Shown here in pieces: positions 23,726 through 36,129 of a DNA stretch of 64,000 nucleotides. The notes beneath the pieces were generated by a model. The model worked only from the letters and a program-made list of their open reading frames with translations. It did no database searches and had not been told where the DNA came from. A program made the position numbers and the translations under genes. Source of the DNA: Cladobotryum mycophilum (taxonomy: Eukaryota; Ascomycota; Sordariomycetes; Hypocreales; Hypocreaceae); assembly GCA_036429605.1 (NCBI GenBank), contig JAVFKD010000004.1:4650001-4714000 (forward strand). The letters run 5' to 3'. Positions within the stretch are counted from its first letter, which is position 1, and each line of letters starts with the position of its first letter.

Positions 23726-24690
23726 CGTTACCGTCACTCCTTTCGGGGGGGGGATATAGAAGAAAGAAAAGGAGGAAGCTCAGATGACGACGAGAACACG
23801 CAAATCCTCCGACCGGACCGGTGAGAATCTGCTGCTGTGCTGCTGTGGGTTAGTCGTCTTGTTGAAGATGGTCGCGATAGTGATTGACGGCGAGAAAATC
23901 GCAAGTTCCGCTTGAGGCTGGTTGTGCCTTTGGGACAAGAGACGCTAGCTCTATTAGGCAAGGACCAGTTATGGGGCAAGGCGAGGAGGGCTCACAGGTT
24001 GAGCTGCTTAGGGCTGCGAGACCTAGAATCTCGACCCGATAATTTACCGGGCTCGCCTAAAGATTGGCTACATTTGGCAGTTCAAAAGAACCCCTCCAAC
24101 CTCACGTGATGCTGGAATATCTCGACAATGCGGCACGTGGCAGACAGGGAATTGAGAATGGGTTGTTTGGCCAAGATGCTGAATTGGGCAGATTATGCGA
24201 TACCAAACAGGTTTGTTATCTCAATGCCAATTGATGTAATGTCACTTGTGATGATACGAGCTCAGAGGGTTCATCGCATGTAACTTGATTCGTAACTTGA
24301 AATTACATTTGACTTCGTGCAATGCATTTACTTTTCATGCATGTTCCGTATCATCATGCTCGTCTATCTGTCGCATCACGACCAATTCCATCAGGATAGG
24401 GACGCCCGCAAGAATATATCTTCCCATCTAGGTCCATGCAGACGGTAATGCGAATGCTCTATGATAAATGATGGCCAATGTGAATTGCACCGCATAATTT
24501 GAACCCAAAATAACCCCCCCTTCCCTGGCGCTCAATCTGCTTCGATATCAGTTGGCCCGTTCCCAACATTCTTCAAACCTTTGCCCAACGTCTTTGAGTG
24601 AGGAGTGATGGGAAAAACAAGTAAAATACAAGAAGAAGAAGTTGCCGAGATCAAAGAAAACAATAAAAATAAGATTCAGAAAATGAATGG
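23726..24690. other. Intergenic, RPL13A promoter / BAG gene 3' side
   Basis: Holds the RPL13A promoter. No TATA box was assigned. No gene or RNA gene seen. Confidence 0.5.
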
Positions 24691-25602
24691 TTATGAGGCC
24701 TTTGCCACATCCAGCTCTTTCAAAATGTCTTGGACTTGTCGAACGAGATCTTTCCTTCGCGTTCTGACTTCAATAATGCCTTCGGTTTCTACTCCGTCCA
24801 GTTTCAAGATGATATGTTGAAGAACCGATTCTGACAGCCTTCGGTGCTCGTCTGTTCGCTTCTTGGCATCTTTCGGCGGCGCCTCGATATACTCGCGACA
24901 CAGTGGAAACCACTTGGTTTTGAAGTCATTAGAAATCTCATCCAACTTCTTCATGGGACCGCTATTAGCCACGTGCGGGGGCGGTGATTTAGAAGGTTCG
25001 AAATTTGCAACACTTTCTCGGGGGCTGATGGGTGAGTCGCCCTCGGGTCTGTCCGACCTCCTCTTGGGCTTCTTCTTTCTGCGGGACCGCGACTTGGAAT
25101 CACTTCGAGATGCCTCTCCAACGATGACTGTTTCCTCTCCGGATGGACTGCTCTCATCCTCCACCTCGGGTATAACTGCCATGATCTCGCTCTTGTTCTT
25201 CACGCCATAGTCTCGAACGGGCATTGTAGATTCCTTGAGTTGTTTGCCCTTGTAGAGGAGCTTGATGTGCTTCACAGCGCGGCTTGGCAGGTCCATCATG
25301 AGGCCGACACGGTCGCGCACGTCCTTGACGTAGAGTTTACCGTCTCCGATGGAGTAGGCTGGAAAGTGGGCGGGATATGTTACGCCCTTGTTCTTGATCA
25401 AGAGGATGTCGTCTTCGGGGTCTGCCGCGACACTGTTGCGTGATCTCGAGAAATATCGACTATCCGAGTAACCCATTCCGGGATCATCTAGTTCCTGAGA
25501 GGTGATGTAGCTAAAGTCGTCATCCCCAACTTCGGGGAAGCTCGTCATTGATCCATAGGGAGAGCTTGCCTCTCGGCTAAGCGACCACCCGTATCTCGTC
25601 AT
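24691..25602 (-). CDS. BAG-domain co-chaperone with ubiquitin-like domain and probable N-terminal membrane anchor
   Basis: BAG proteins bind the Hsp70 ATPase domain and promote nucleotide exchange; yeast Snl1 and fission-yeast Bag101 are relatives. From the ATG at 25602 the product is 303 residues: DDDFSYITSQEL, a ubiquitin-like region at ~90-160 (YSIGDGKLYVKDVRDRVG, IKLLYKGKQLKE), a basic Ser/Arg/Lys linker, and a C-terminal BAG domain (ESVLQHIILKLDGVETEG, RRKDLVRQVQDILKEL). The open frame continues upstream without stop to 26235 and includes a credible transmembrane segment just before the ATG (VVYSGLAALLAVPL), yet no ATG occurs on this strand in any frame between 25603 and ~26550. A distant 5' exon, a non-AUG start or a sequence error is implied. 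The 3' part is secure, the 5' end is not. Confidence 0.8.
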   Translation of the reverse strand: MTRYGWSLSREASSPYGSMTSFPEVGDDDFSYITSQELDDPGMGYSDSRYFSRSRNSVAADPEDDILLIKNKGVTYPAHFPAYSIGDGKLYVKDVRDRVGLMMDLPSRAVKHIKLLYKGKQLKESTMPVRDYGVKNKSEIMAVIPEVEDESSPSGEETVIVGEASRSDSKSRSRRKKKPKRRSDRPEGDSPISPRESVANFEPSKSPPPHVANSGPMKKLDEISNDFKTKWFPLCREYIEAPPKDAKKRTDEHRRLSESVLQHIILKLDGVETEGIIEVRTRRKDLVRQVQDILKELDVAKAS

Positions 25603-28600
25603 TGTGAGGGGAACTGCCAAAAGGGCGGCGAGACCGCTATAGACAACAGTGGGCGGGATGCCCAAAGTCCCAGAGATGTATTCACTCGACTCCTGGAAGG
25701 CGGTTGAGAGGTTGACAAGAGTGCCGTTGAGGTAAGAGGCGATATCTTGCAAGGCACCGGACGATGCCACAAGGGGCTGGGTGGAATCCACTTTGGCGAT
25801 GCTGGATGTCAAGGTGACCCTGGGGAAGGACACCTCACCAAGCTTCTTTGTTCTAGGGTTTTCTGCTGCGGGCAGGCAGCAAAGATCGCGGGGAGGTGGA
25901 GGTGGAGGTAGAGGTGGATGCGGTTGCGGAGGGATATCGGAGGGCGGAAAGCAAGGCTGAGCGGCGAGCGCGGCAGTCCCAGCAGCAAGCAAACGGATAC
26001 CGAAGGACCAACGACAGAATTGGCCCCCGTCGTGGGATGTCGGGTGAGGTAAGATTTTGGGGGGACTAGACGAGGCGGACAGAAAGGCGCAAAAGAGTGG
26101 AAGGCCTTGGACTTGCTTGCAGAACGAGTGACGATCAACGGCCCCTACCGAGAGAGAGAGAGAGGAGGGTCCCCGTACCGTACAGCAGCAGTACTGTAGC
26201 AGCAGCAATGGCGGCGCTCTCCAGACAGATGTCAACTAATAAAGGAGGCTCGTTCCGAAATCTCGAGGGGAGCGGTCGTTGTCGTGAGTGGCCAGAAGCA
26301 CGGTGGCACCGCGCTGCCAAATTATTAGAAGGGGGGATGGGATGGTGGCTTTGGCGTGCTATGCTGGGCTTGGCTTGGCTGGCTGTTGGTTCAAACAGGC
26401 TGTGCTGGTTGGACCAAAGGGGTCGTCGCTGATGTCTGGTGTGTCGTGCCAACGTAACGGATGGCTGCTTGCTGCAAAAGGGAGGCCAGAAGGAGGACGC
26501 CCAGGATGGGGATGGGAAGAGAAAAATATGGAGTATTAGTGCATTGGGGCGCAGTGATTGGACCCGTGGTGGCGTAGCGGCATTCGATTGCTGGACAGGA
26601 CCTGCAAGTTAGTGATGCAGAGGTGCATGCGTGAGCAAAAGCAAAGCGTCACGAGGGGGTCTGGGCGGATTGCTGTTGACGTGCTTCTTATGCTGAGCTG
26701 AGTGATGAGGAGGTTCATCTTGGTTGACGATAGTGATGTTTGTAAGTTGTTGTCGGAATCGAACAAGGAAGGCTGAGGACAACCCGGAACCCATCATCTG
26801 TGGTGCAACATTGGCGGGTATTGTAATATAGCTCGTCTGTAATGGGCGATAACTTCCAGGTTATTATAGCGATCCACAGGCGTTCTTTGATAAAGCTACA
26901 GCGCTCCAGCTGTAACATGGATGCACTGCCAAGTGCTGGAACCATCCATGGGTGTATTTGACAGTGGTCCTCGGTACGCTGTAATGATTCAGTAAATTTC
27001 CACCCGGCCTGTACCCCCACGGTTGTGCAACTGCACCACTATAAAGGAAATCAATCGAGCGTCTGAGCCGGGCTACCTAACCTGTAGATCATCAGCATCA
27101 TTAATCTTTCAACTTGCATCGTCAGGCTCCCACGTGTAACCACATGGACAGCTATCATGAAGCAATGAAACACAATCAAGAACGACAACAACGAATAGGA
27201 GAATCTTGGTTAGATGAATGCTATCATAGTGGCGACTCTTACCTACAAGTACGCCCACCTATCAGCCATTCACAAACCTTGTCCCGTTTTGCAGTGATGC
27301 GATGGCATGCAGAACACCTTGTTCAACTCCGCTTGGCTCGCGCGACCCCGTGTGGAATACATGTCGTGCCGAATGAGGAAGTATATGCGTTTGTGCATCG
27401 GAGAAATACATAATACTGCCTGAAGCCATATGAACAAAGTCTTCTGACAGGATGACACCGCCTCTTCTCATCCTACATACGCATACCTAGCCTAGGCCTA
27501 TAGAATCATCACTCGGGAGGCGAGAACAAGCAAATCACTGGTGGTGAAAAAAGCCATCAGCCTGAGGGTGTTTCCAAGGTTCTTTGTCTCCTTGATTGAC
27601 AGTCCTACAAAGAGGCACATAAAGAGGCACATCATACAGCATCATCCGCCTTGCTCATGGCAGATCCAGGACTTACACCGAAATTGCCCATTGACTTCTA
27701 ATGACCAATGACGATTGTCCATGACCGTGACCATGACCGTGAGGTTGAAGTAACGCCCGTCATCACTTCATGTCTGCCTGGCATATTTAAAAAAGACTGA
27801 AGGAAGCAAAGTTCCCCGATCCATGTTTGGTTCGGCATAATTCAGATTTGATAAGCCCTCAAAAGTGGGGGACAAGAGGTCATACACGGTGCAAATATGC
27901 TTTATCTACAGATAATTATCTATCAAGGCTTGCCATCCACTTGAACCCTGTGTCTCGTACAAGAGCCACTTCCGTGTGCCCGTCTGGGTGTCTGGGTCTC
28001 GGTCGTGCGGGCCGTTACGGCGACCCATTTCATCCGCATGATGAAGATGTGAGTGAGGAGTCGTATGCGGAGCCGTAGCAGGTCTTTTCCGGTAGGATGA
28101 ACGTTTTATTCCGTCTCGCGTTCTGATGAACATGGAAACCTCTCTTCCTCCTCATCGTCCTCTCCAGAGAGGTGATGACACGAGTAGCTGTAAGCAAGGC
28201 CATGACTCTCAACAAGCTGAGGCCTGACAGCCGAGTACTGCAGCCGACCTCCGTGTTGGCTTCTCAACTCTCCATGGCGAGGAGGGAACGCAAATCCAAT
28301 TACGAATACAAATGCATCCGAAACCACCTCCCCAGCTCTATTCTATACTCAATCAAGCAAAACCTTGCGCTTTCCCCCGCGATACTAGACCCCTATTGAG
28401 CTTAGACCAAGCTGATTGTTCTTGGAATCTGCCGTTGACCCTCTCCGCCCACCATTCCAAGGTTTGTTTGCTGTTGGCCACTAAGCCAGAAGGAATGACA
28501 AACCATCACAAAGTTCTTTGGAAGGCGATGGAGTTACGGCGTCCCGGATCGGCAACTCTTGACACCCTCGAAATGCTCTCGTGTAAGTTTAACCTGAAGG

Positions 28601-29135
28601 GGCAAAAAAAGATTACAGTGCGGAGACGCTCAAGACATTGATGAATCTGTTGAGCGAAATAAAACGTCAACAACATGCAAGCCACAAGATCCAGACAGCA
28701 GTGGAACTCATTCCGTACTGCCAGCCGGTCTAGCTGTTACACGCATGTCTCTGGTAAACTGGATCCAGTCCCTCTATTCGTAATGCGATTTGGAGATATC
28801 CTTGGCGATTAAGTCTTGAGCTAAGACATGCGAAAGCCAGGGTGCCTGCGTGATTCATGTGCGTCGCACTGTCGCATCCAATACATCCCATGTCGAGACG
28901 GGCGTCCATGGCGGGGGTGTTATGTATGTGGCTTTAAAGAGGTGAGGGGTTTGACAAATCCGAGTAAGTCTTTTCGTTTGAGAGAATAAATTGCTGGTAT
29001 ATAAACTCTCCGTAGCCTCTAAAAGTTTAAATAAATGAATCAACATCCGTCACAAGATATTGCAGACCATTTGCTCTAGCCGGACCGGAGCCCCATCATA
29101 CCCTTGTTCAGTTGCTGCTGATACCCGAGATCATC
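25603..29135. other. 3.5-kb region: BAG gene 5' extension and ALDH upstream region
   Basis: 25603 to ~25830 appears coding (extension of the BAG protein, minus strand). From 26240 to 29135 I see no gene; the 89-codon frame at 27144-27413 has no recognisable features. A minus-strand branch/acceptor pair (CTAAC, TTGCAG) near 26604-26618 could belong to a 5' intron of the BAG gene. Confidence 0.4.
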
Positions 29136-30704
29136 ATGGCCTCAACTCTCGATATCAAGGTAAGTGAAGCTTTGATGCTTTCTCTGGGCCTCAAGAGCGC
29201 TTCCCTATGCTGATGGAATGTCAGTCCTACCCGGGCAACATCATCAACAACCAAATCAAGCCCACGGAAAAGACCAGGCATGCCATTGACCCGGCTACTG
29301 AAGAGCCTCTGCCTGAGGTGCCAGTCTCAACCAAAGAAGACCTTGACACTGCTGTTCAATATGCGCGCGAAGCTTTCAAGACCTGGTCCAAGACGACCTT
29401 TGATGAGCGAGCTAAGCTGGTCCTCAAATTTGCCGATGCCATTGAGGCGAATCGCGAAGAGCTTCAGAAGCTCGACGTTATGGAGTCAGGCAAACCCATT
29501 GCCCTCGCAACCCAAGAATTCGACATGTCGCTTGCATGGCTTCGCAAATTTTCCACCATGGAAATTAAGGATGAAATTATTGAGGAAAACGATGAGCGCA
29601 TCATTTACTCAACCTTCCCTCCTATTGGGGTCTGTGCCGCCATTATTCCCTGGAACTGGCCAGGTCTGCTTTGCGTGGGCAAGGTCGGCCCAGCCTTGTT
29701 GACAGGAAACACAATCATCGCGAAGCCCTCTCCATTCACTCCGTATGTTGACCTCAAGTTGGGGGAGCTAGGTGCGTCCATCTTCCCACCAGGTGTTTTC
29801 CAGGTTCTGAGCGGAGATGACTCTCTTGGTCCTTGGATCACTGAACACCCTGGAATCGACATGGTTGCCTTTACTGGATCAACACACACCGGTAAGCTTG
29901 TTGCTGCCAGCTGTGCCAAGACCTTGAAGCGATGCCTGCTCGAGCTCGGAGGCAACGATGCCGCAATCATCCTCGAGGATGTAGACATTCCGAAATGTCT
30001 GCCCAAGATCACCACTCTGGCTTTCTTGAACTCGGGCCAGATCTGTATGGATATTAAGCGTATTTATGTCCACGAAAAGATTTATGATGAGTTCAGAGAC
30101 GCCATGGTAGAATTCACGAAGCAGGCCATCAAGACCGGCGGCGGCTTTGAGCCCGGCGTTATCGTTGGACCTGTCCAAAACAACATGCAGTAAGTCCTTC
30201 TCCAAGTGCACAACAAAGAAAATCCTCACTAACTGGGGCCGTTTTAGATACGGCATTGTCAAGGGACTGTACGAAGACGTTAAGAAGAATGGCTACAAGG
30301 TGGCTCTGGAAGGAAAGATTCTTGAGACAACCAAAGGTTATCTTGCTGAGCCCACCATCGTCGATAACCCACCCGATAACTCGCGTATCGTCCTTGAAGA
30401 GCCCTTCGGCCCCATTGTTCCCCTCCTGAAGTGGTCCTCGGAAGAGGAAGTCATTGGACGCGCCAACTCCCTCCGTGTTGGTCTTGGTGCATCCGTTTGG
30501 GGTAAGGATCTGAGACGGGCTGAGAAGATTGCTCGACAATTGAGCGCCGGTAGCGTGTGGGTGAACTCGCACTTTGATGTTGCGCCCAATGTGCCATTTG
30601 GTGGACACAAAGATAGTGGTCTTGGAATGGCATGGGGAGTTGAAGGTTTCAAGCAGTTCACCAACACCACAAGTTTGTGGGTCTGGAAGAAGGTCTTTGA
30701 GTGA
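29136..30704 (+). CDS. NAD(P)-dependent aldehyde dehydrogenase
   Basis: Oxidises an aldehyde to the acid; the substrate cannot be told. Exons 29136-29159 (MASTLDIK), 29225-30189 and 30248-30704 give 481 residues. Family marks: PWNWP with the catalytic Asn at ~152, AFTGSTHTGK for the cofactor, catalytic Glu248 in LELGGND, catalytic Cys282 in NSGQICMD, and EEPFGPIVPLLKW and PFGGHKDSG near the end. No signal peptide; probably cytosolic. Donors are GTAAGT at both introns (65 and 58 nt). The gene converges on the HAD hydrolase with only 47 bases between the two stop codons. Confidence 0.95.
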
Positions 30705-30751
30705 TGTAGTTCCAAGCTACCGAATTAATAAATGAATTATGGATTCGTCAA

Positions 30752-31552
30752 TTAGACCTGTTCATCGATTTTTAGAATACCTTCCAAATCTACCAGTGTG
30801 TTGATCTGAAGGGGCAAAGCTGCGAGCAAGGATGGCTTCGTCTCGGCCAGATGGATAGAGAATATACCTATCGCCATGGCAGGCTCCATGTCTCGCACCT
30901 CGCTATCGCCGATATATGCCATGTCTTTAGACGTAATTCTTAGATGCTCTAGGACCTTGGTAAAGAGACCATCTAACTTTGTGACGCCAAAATGGTTTGT
31001 TGTTATAAGACAATCGATATAAGGAGCAAGTCCAAGGTGAGATATGGTCCTCTCCTGTGCATCCTGTGGGCCTTCAGTTATGACGACTATGCTCTTCCCC
31101 TCTCGCTTGAGCATGGTTAAAAGACTCAATGCGCCTGGTTTCAGACATAGAGAACTTGAGAGGGTGGTTTCATACAGCTCCAATAGTTGGCCGAGGAATT
31201 GCTCATCCAAAGGCAGAGAGAAGTATGCCAAGACAGAGACAAATCTTTCCTTTCGATAGTCAAATGAAGTTCTTCCGTCGGAAAATGCATTCGCTGTTTT
31301 CTCTCTCAAGACCTTGGCGTAGTGATCTTGCAGGATAGGTAGAGAGATGGCATGCCGCTGAGATATGGCTGCCAGAGTGCTCTTGGTGGCGGTAGATGAT
31401 GCACCCCGAAAATCATGCAAAGTATCATCAAGGTCGAACCCAAACCAGCTCTTCTCGGCCAAAATAGACTGTAGGCGCTGCTTGTCATGATGCTGGACGG
31501 CGGTCTGATCCTGATATGATCGGGTATGGGCAACGGTGCTTGGTGAAGCCAT
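30752..31552 (-). CDS. HAD-superfamily hydrolase
   Basis: Haloacid-dehalogenase-fold phosphatase-like protein of 266 residues. Motif I is FGFDLDDTL (nucleophile D40, second Asp D42), motif II is VVITEG (T159), motif III is likely K192 in FGVTKLDG, and motif IV is GDSEVRD (D216, D221). A helical cap (residues ~55-140) lies between motifs I and II, as in subfamily I. The substrate is unknown; similarity to YjjG/NANP-type nucleotidases or sugar phosphatases is possible. The start at 31552 is the first true ATG in the frame; the frame runs further upstream without one. Confidence 0.85.
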   Translation of the reverse strand: MASPSTVAHTRSYQDQTAVQHHDKQRLQSILAEKSWFGFDLDDTLHDFRGASSTATKSTLAAISQRHAISLPILQDHYAKVLREKTANAFSDGRTSFDYRKERFVSVLAYFSLPLDEQFLGQLLELYETTLSSSLCLKPGALSLLTMLKREGKSIVVITEGPQDAQERTISHLGLAPYIDCLITTNHFGVTKLDGLFTKVLEHLRITSKDMAYIGDSEVRDMEPAMAIGIFSIHLAETKPSLLAALPLQINTLVDLEGILKIDEQV

Positions 31553-33537
31553 GGGGACTGACTCGGTTGGATGCAGCCGAAATGCATGCAAGCAAGGAGA
31601 CAGCGGTAAGCAAAGAGCCCACGACTTACCGGATGCGTAACCAATCGATCATCTCCGGGTTTGCACAGGTCAGTCAGTTTGAGATGGAAGAATTGGACCA
31701 TGGAGGAGGTACAAGGAATTTGGTACCACAATGGTGCACGTGAAGTCACTGAGTTAGGGAAGGAGCTGGAGGGCATTGTCGCCAACTCCCCAGACTATCT
31801 AACTCAAATTCCAACTCCAACTCCAACTCCACCAAAAATCATCTCGACTACAAAAAGCCTCTCGGAAAAATAGCACGGCAACTCGATTTCCTTGAATGCG
31901 CACTGGCAAGAGACGAAAACAAAAGATCCCTCATCGCGATAGACGAGATGCTTTACGAAAGCACTTGCGATTGGTGCCGAATCACGACATGACATGGGTC
32001 CTGCAACCAATCTGTCAAAAGGTCCAGCGCGAAGAAGAATACAGGAGAGAACCCACAAAGACTGCTGCCAAAAACCCCCAAAGTATGGGCGTCTTGGCTG
32101 ACGATGCGCGTGCTTGAAGCTCGAATGGGGGGTCTTGTTGGGTCTTCTAGTGGATCCCTGGCAACTGGATAAACGGCTCGATCAGCAACCCGCTAGCCAA
32201 AGACAGGACAGTGACACGGGAATGACGGCAGCGGGACTGCTAAGCAAGCATGAGATCAAGTTCAATGGCTGAATGGCTCCATCAGGTCTTGACTTGCCAG
32301 TTGGGACATGTCAAAAGGGCGCATCTCGTGTTACTATTCAGGACAGTCGGTCATTTAGTCTCCTATATGATATATCTGACTATGATAAGGATCCTTTGAG
32401 TAGGACTTTTGAGAACCAATAACGCAAAAGCCCAATGTCACTGGCCAGGATTGCAGGACCATACGCACAGAGCCCGGAAAATTACGAGAAGCGTCGCCAA
32501 CTTTGGCGTGACTTGCGACTTGCGACTCAGGCTCACCGCGTTGCCTACCAATGTAATCAAATGGCTGGTAGCAACAGATTGCCAGCATCGTTGTCTATCG
32601 GGGTATGCTAGTGGATAGACTTTGAGTAGAGATCTAAGCTCCCTGTTACTTGGCAGCCTCATATCCCACTGCCGTGCTAAAAATGGGCTAATCAACAGCC
32701 GACCATCCGTTTCGTGGACATGGGAGTGGCGGCGCCTCCTTGAAGCAACCCATGACCATGCCCAAGGTGCTTCAACAACTCTAGAGCGCGAACTTTTGGC
32801 AATAGCCATCCTTTCCTATCTAATGCAGACCAGACTCTGGGGACTTTTGCTACAAGAAGTTGTTTGCTATCTGACACCGAGCCGGTTATCCGAAATGGTC
32901 TGGTCGCATTGCTAATGACGGGGGAGCAAATATCATTATCCCGGCTATTATTGGTGCATCGACCTCACTTAACCCCATGATCCCGCAATCCGGCGAATCA
33001 AGATAAGGAGATTTGGCCGAAATAGGTCTTCTCACGGCCACCCGCCAATCTTTCAACCAAGCCAAGCCGAGCCGAGCATGGACTTTTGCGCAACTTGTGG
33101 TGCAGAGGTATCGGAGCCGTCACAATGGAATCAGACTGAAATTCCCAACAGCTTGACTCTCGGCTGCTCCCATTCCTGTTTCTAGCGTGTGCAACTCGTA
33201 TTGACTTCCGAGAGGTTGGCTCTTTGTTCGGATTTGCCTTCCATTATTTGACTAGCTGTACATGTGAGTGTAACTTGGAAAGGTTCTTTTGTCTTGATCC
33301 TCCCAATTCTGCGTTCGTGATTCCAAAGATGCTCGCTGCAGTCGCCAGGGATCTTGATATGATGCCGAATACTGGCCCACTTTGAATGTCTCAGTGTCGA
33401 GTTGCTTGCGGGGGGTTTGCCGTCATGGAACGCGCTGGTGGGTAATCATACATATAAAGAGTATGCGGCAGTTTCCATGATTTTCTTTTTGGCCATTGCT
33501 GCATCACATTCTGCCATCGCTGCAATCCGTCGTCATC
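31553..33537. other. 2-kb divergent region, HAD hydrolase / OPT transporter
   Basis: Two promoters and no supported gene. A small Thr/Pro-coding CAACTC repeat lies at 31805-31833. Confidence 0.5.
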
Positions 33538-36109
33538 ATGAAGGACGAGGTAGTTGGCACCGAGACAGAGGTCGGCTTCCCTGGGGTTGACCTCCCAACC
33601 AAGGAGATGGACACTCACAACGAAAAAATGAGCCAAGAGATTGCCGAAGTCATCTTTAATGATGAGACACATGACGATGTCATTGCGCAACTTAAAGAAA
33701 TGTACGAGGAGCACATTCACGATTACAATTTCCCCCGAGATATGCTCCAACGTGCGGCAGATATCATCAACCACGACACAAACAAGATCGATCAAGAGCA
33801 GGCTCGGACACTTCTTCAGGAATTCCACGGTCAACAAGAGCTTCTTCTCAATGATTCTCCATATCCAGAAGTTCGCGCCGTCGTTGATCCTACAGACGAC
33901 CCTTCAATCCCATGCAATACGTTTCGAGTATGGCTTTTGGGTACCCTCCTCGCCATTGTGGGAGCCGGTCTTGATCAGTTCTTCTCACTCCGCTATCCCA
34001 GCATTGTCATCTACACCTATGCCGGCCAATTGGTTGTTTATCCGATCGGTGTCTTTTTAGCCAAGGTGCTGCCCAAGAAGAAGGTTCCCCTGGGCCCTCT
34101 GTCTTTTACCTTGAATCCGGGGCCATTCAACCAGAAAGAGCACATGGTCATTACCATCATGTCTAATGTGGCATATGGCGGATACAATGGTACTGCCTAC
34201 GTCACGTCCATCATCCAGGTGCTCGAGCTGGACGTGTTTTATGGCGACAAGAAGCTCACGCAAAGCGCTGGTTTTCAGATCCTGCTGGCGCTGTCTACGC
34301 AGCTCATCGGCTACGGTGCCGCTGGTATCACTCGGCGCATTCTTGTCTACCCGGCTGAGATGATTTGGCCCAAGAGTCTTGCTCAGATTGCTCTCAACAA
34401 GGCTCTACATAGTGACGATGGTTCTCGAGAGGAATCGTCGGGCTGGAAAATCACCCGATACCGCTTCTTTTTAATCTGCTTTGGTTCCATGTTTTTGTAC
34501 TTTTGGATCCCCAACTACCTCTTCGGGGCGGTATCGACCTTTAACTGGATGACATGGATCAGCCCAGGGAATGTGACGCTGGCCATTATCACGGGAGGGG
34601 TGTGTGGCATGGGCCTCAACCCCATCCCAACGTTTGACTGGAATCAGGTTACAGCGCTCATCGATCCCATCGTTACCCCGTTCTTTGCCATGGCAAACCT
34701 CTTTGTTGGCGAGCTCATTGCTGTCGTGCTCGTCATTATCCCCGTGTACTGGACCAATTCCATGAAGACAGGCTACTTTCCCATCAACAGCAACTACGTA
34801 TTTGATAACAGGGGCAAGCCTTACAACGTCACGCGGGTACTCAATGCAGATTATACGCTCAACGAGGAAGCCTACAAGGCATACAGCCCGCCATATCTGT
34901 CAGCGTCCAACACGGTTCTATACGCCTGCTTCTTTGGAGTGTACACTGCCTGTGTTGTGCACACGGCGCTGTATAACCGACGAGAGATTGTAAAGGGGTT
35001 CAAGAACATCTTCAATTTCCGCCAGTCAGCTTTTGAGGCGGAAAAGGACGTACACAACAGATTGATGCGGGAATACAAGGAGGCACCAGAGTGGTGGTAT
35101 TTGATCATGTTGGCTATTTCATTTGTCATGTCGTGCTTGGCATGCACTCTTTGGGACACGTCGATGCCCATCTGGGGCGTCGTCTTTGCCATTGTGCTGT
35201 GCTTTGTGATCCAGGTACCGGTGGGCATCATCCTGGCTAGCTCCAACACGGAGGTTACGCTCAACGTGATTGCCGAGTTCATTGGCGGTTACGCGCTGAG
35301 CGGCAAGCCGGTTGCCAACATGCTTTTCAAGGCGTACGGGTACATTGCCTGTGCGCAGAGCATTCAGTTCTGTGCTGATTTGAAGCTGGCGCACTATGCC
35401 AAGATCCCGCCTCGGTTGACCTTTGCGGTACAGACCTGGGCGACGATAGTGGCAGCATTCGTGTCGATTGGCGTGAATCAGTGGCAGCTCCTGAATATTA
35501 AGGACGTTTGCTCTCAGGACCAGCCGGACAAGTTTACATGCCCGGGTAAGATGGCCCCTTTTTAAATTATATCCTATTTTTGATGAACCTGTAGCTAATG
35601 TTGACTATACTATAGGGTCACACACATTCTTTACGGCGTCGGTGATTTGGGGCGCCATTGGACCCAAGAGGATCTTTGGCAGTGGACAGCTCTACAGCCC
35701 TCTTGGTTGGGGCTTCTTGGCTGGAGCCATTCTTCCGATTCCATTTTACTTCCTGCAGAAGCGCTACCCTAACAGCTGGGTTCGCTACGTGCATATCCCG
35801 GTTCTCTTGAATGGGCCCCTCGAGCTGTCGCCATACAACTTGATGCACCTGTGGCCGGCGACTGTGATATCGTTTGTGTTTAACTTTTACATCAAGAGCC
35901 GGTGGTTGGGATGGTGGCAGCGGTACGCATATGTGTTTACCAGCTCCATGTCGTCTGCTATTGGCATCTCTGCGATTGTGATATTCTTTGCGGTGCAGTT
36001 TCATGCAGTCAACTTGGATTGGTGGGGGAACAATGTGTCGTATGCGGGAGTGGATGGCGATAGTGCTGTCTGTGTTCTCAAGGTTGCGCCTACGAATGGG
36101 TTTTCATGA
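33538..36109 (+). CDS. OPT-family oligopeptide transporter
   Basis: Proton-coupled uptake of small peptides at the plasma membrane. Exons 33538-35545 and 35616-36109 give 833 residues. The first ~130 residues are acidic and cytosolic, followed by many hydrophobic segments. Family signature: LNPGPFNQKEHMVITIMSNVA around residue 195. Other typical stretches are DQFFSLRYPS, GYGAAGITRR, CGMGLNPIPTFDWN, and GWGFLAGAILPIPFYFLQKR in exon 2. The start at 33538 is chosen over a frame extension that has no ATG. The stop codon TGA sits inside an ATG/GAT repeat (36106-36129), so a unit change would not alter the protein but a one-base slip would. Confidence 0.95.
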
Positions 36110-36129
36110 TGATGATGATGATGATGATG
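36106..36129 (+). repeat. GAT microsatellite overlapping a stop codon
   Basis: Seven to eight tandem ATG/GAT units that include the OPT stop codon. Confidence 0.9.

Noticed and set aside
26745..26775. GAATCGAAC on the plus strand, as in a minus-strand tRNA
   Set aside because: No pairing T stem or cloverleaf in the flanks.
27144..27413. 89-codon frame starting with ATG
   Set aside because: No motif or supporting context; an open frame of this length is expected by chance in several kb of intergenic DNA.
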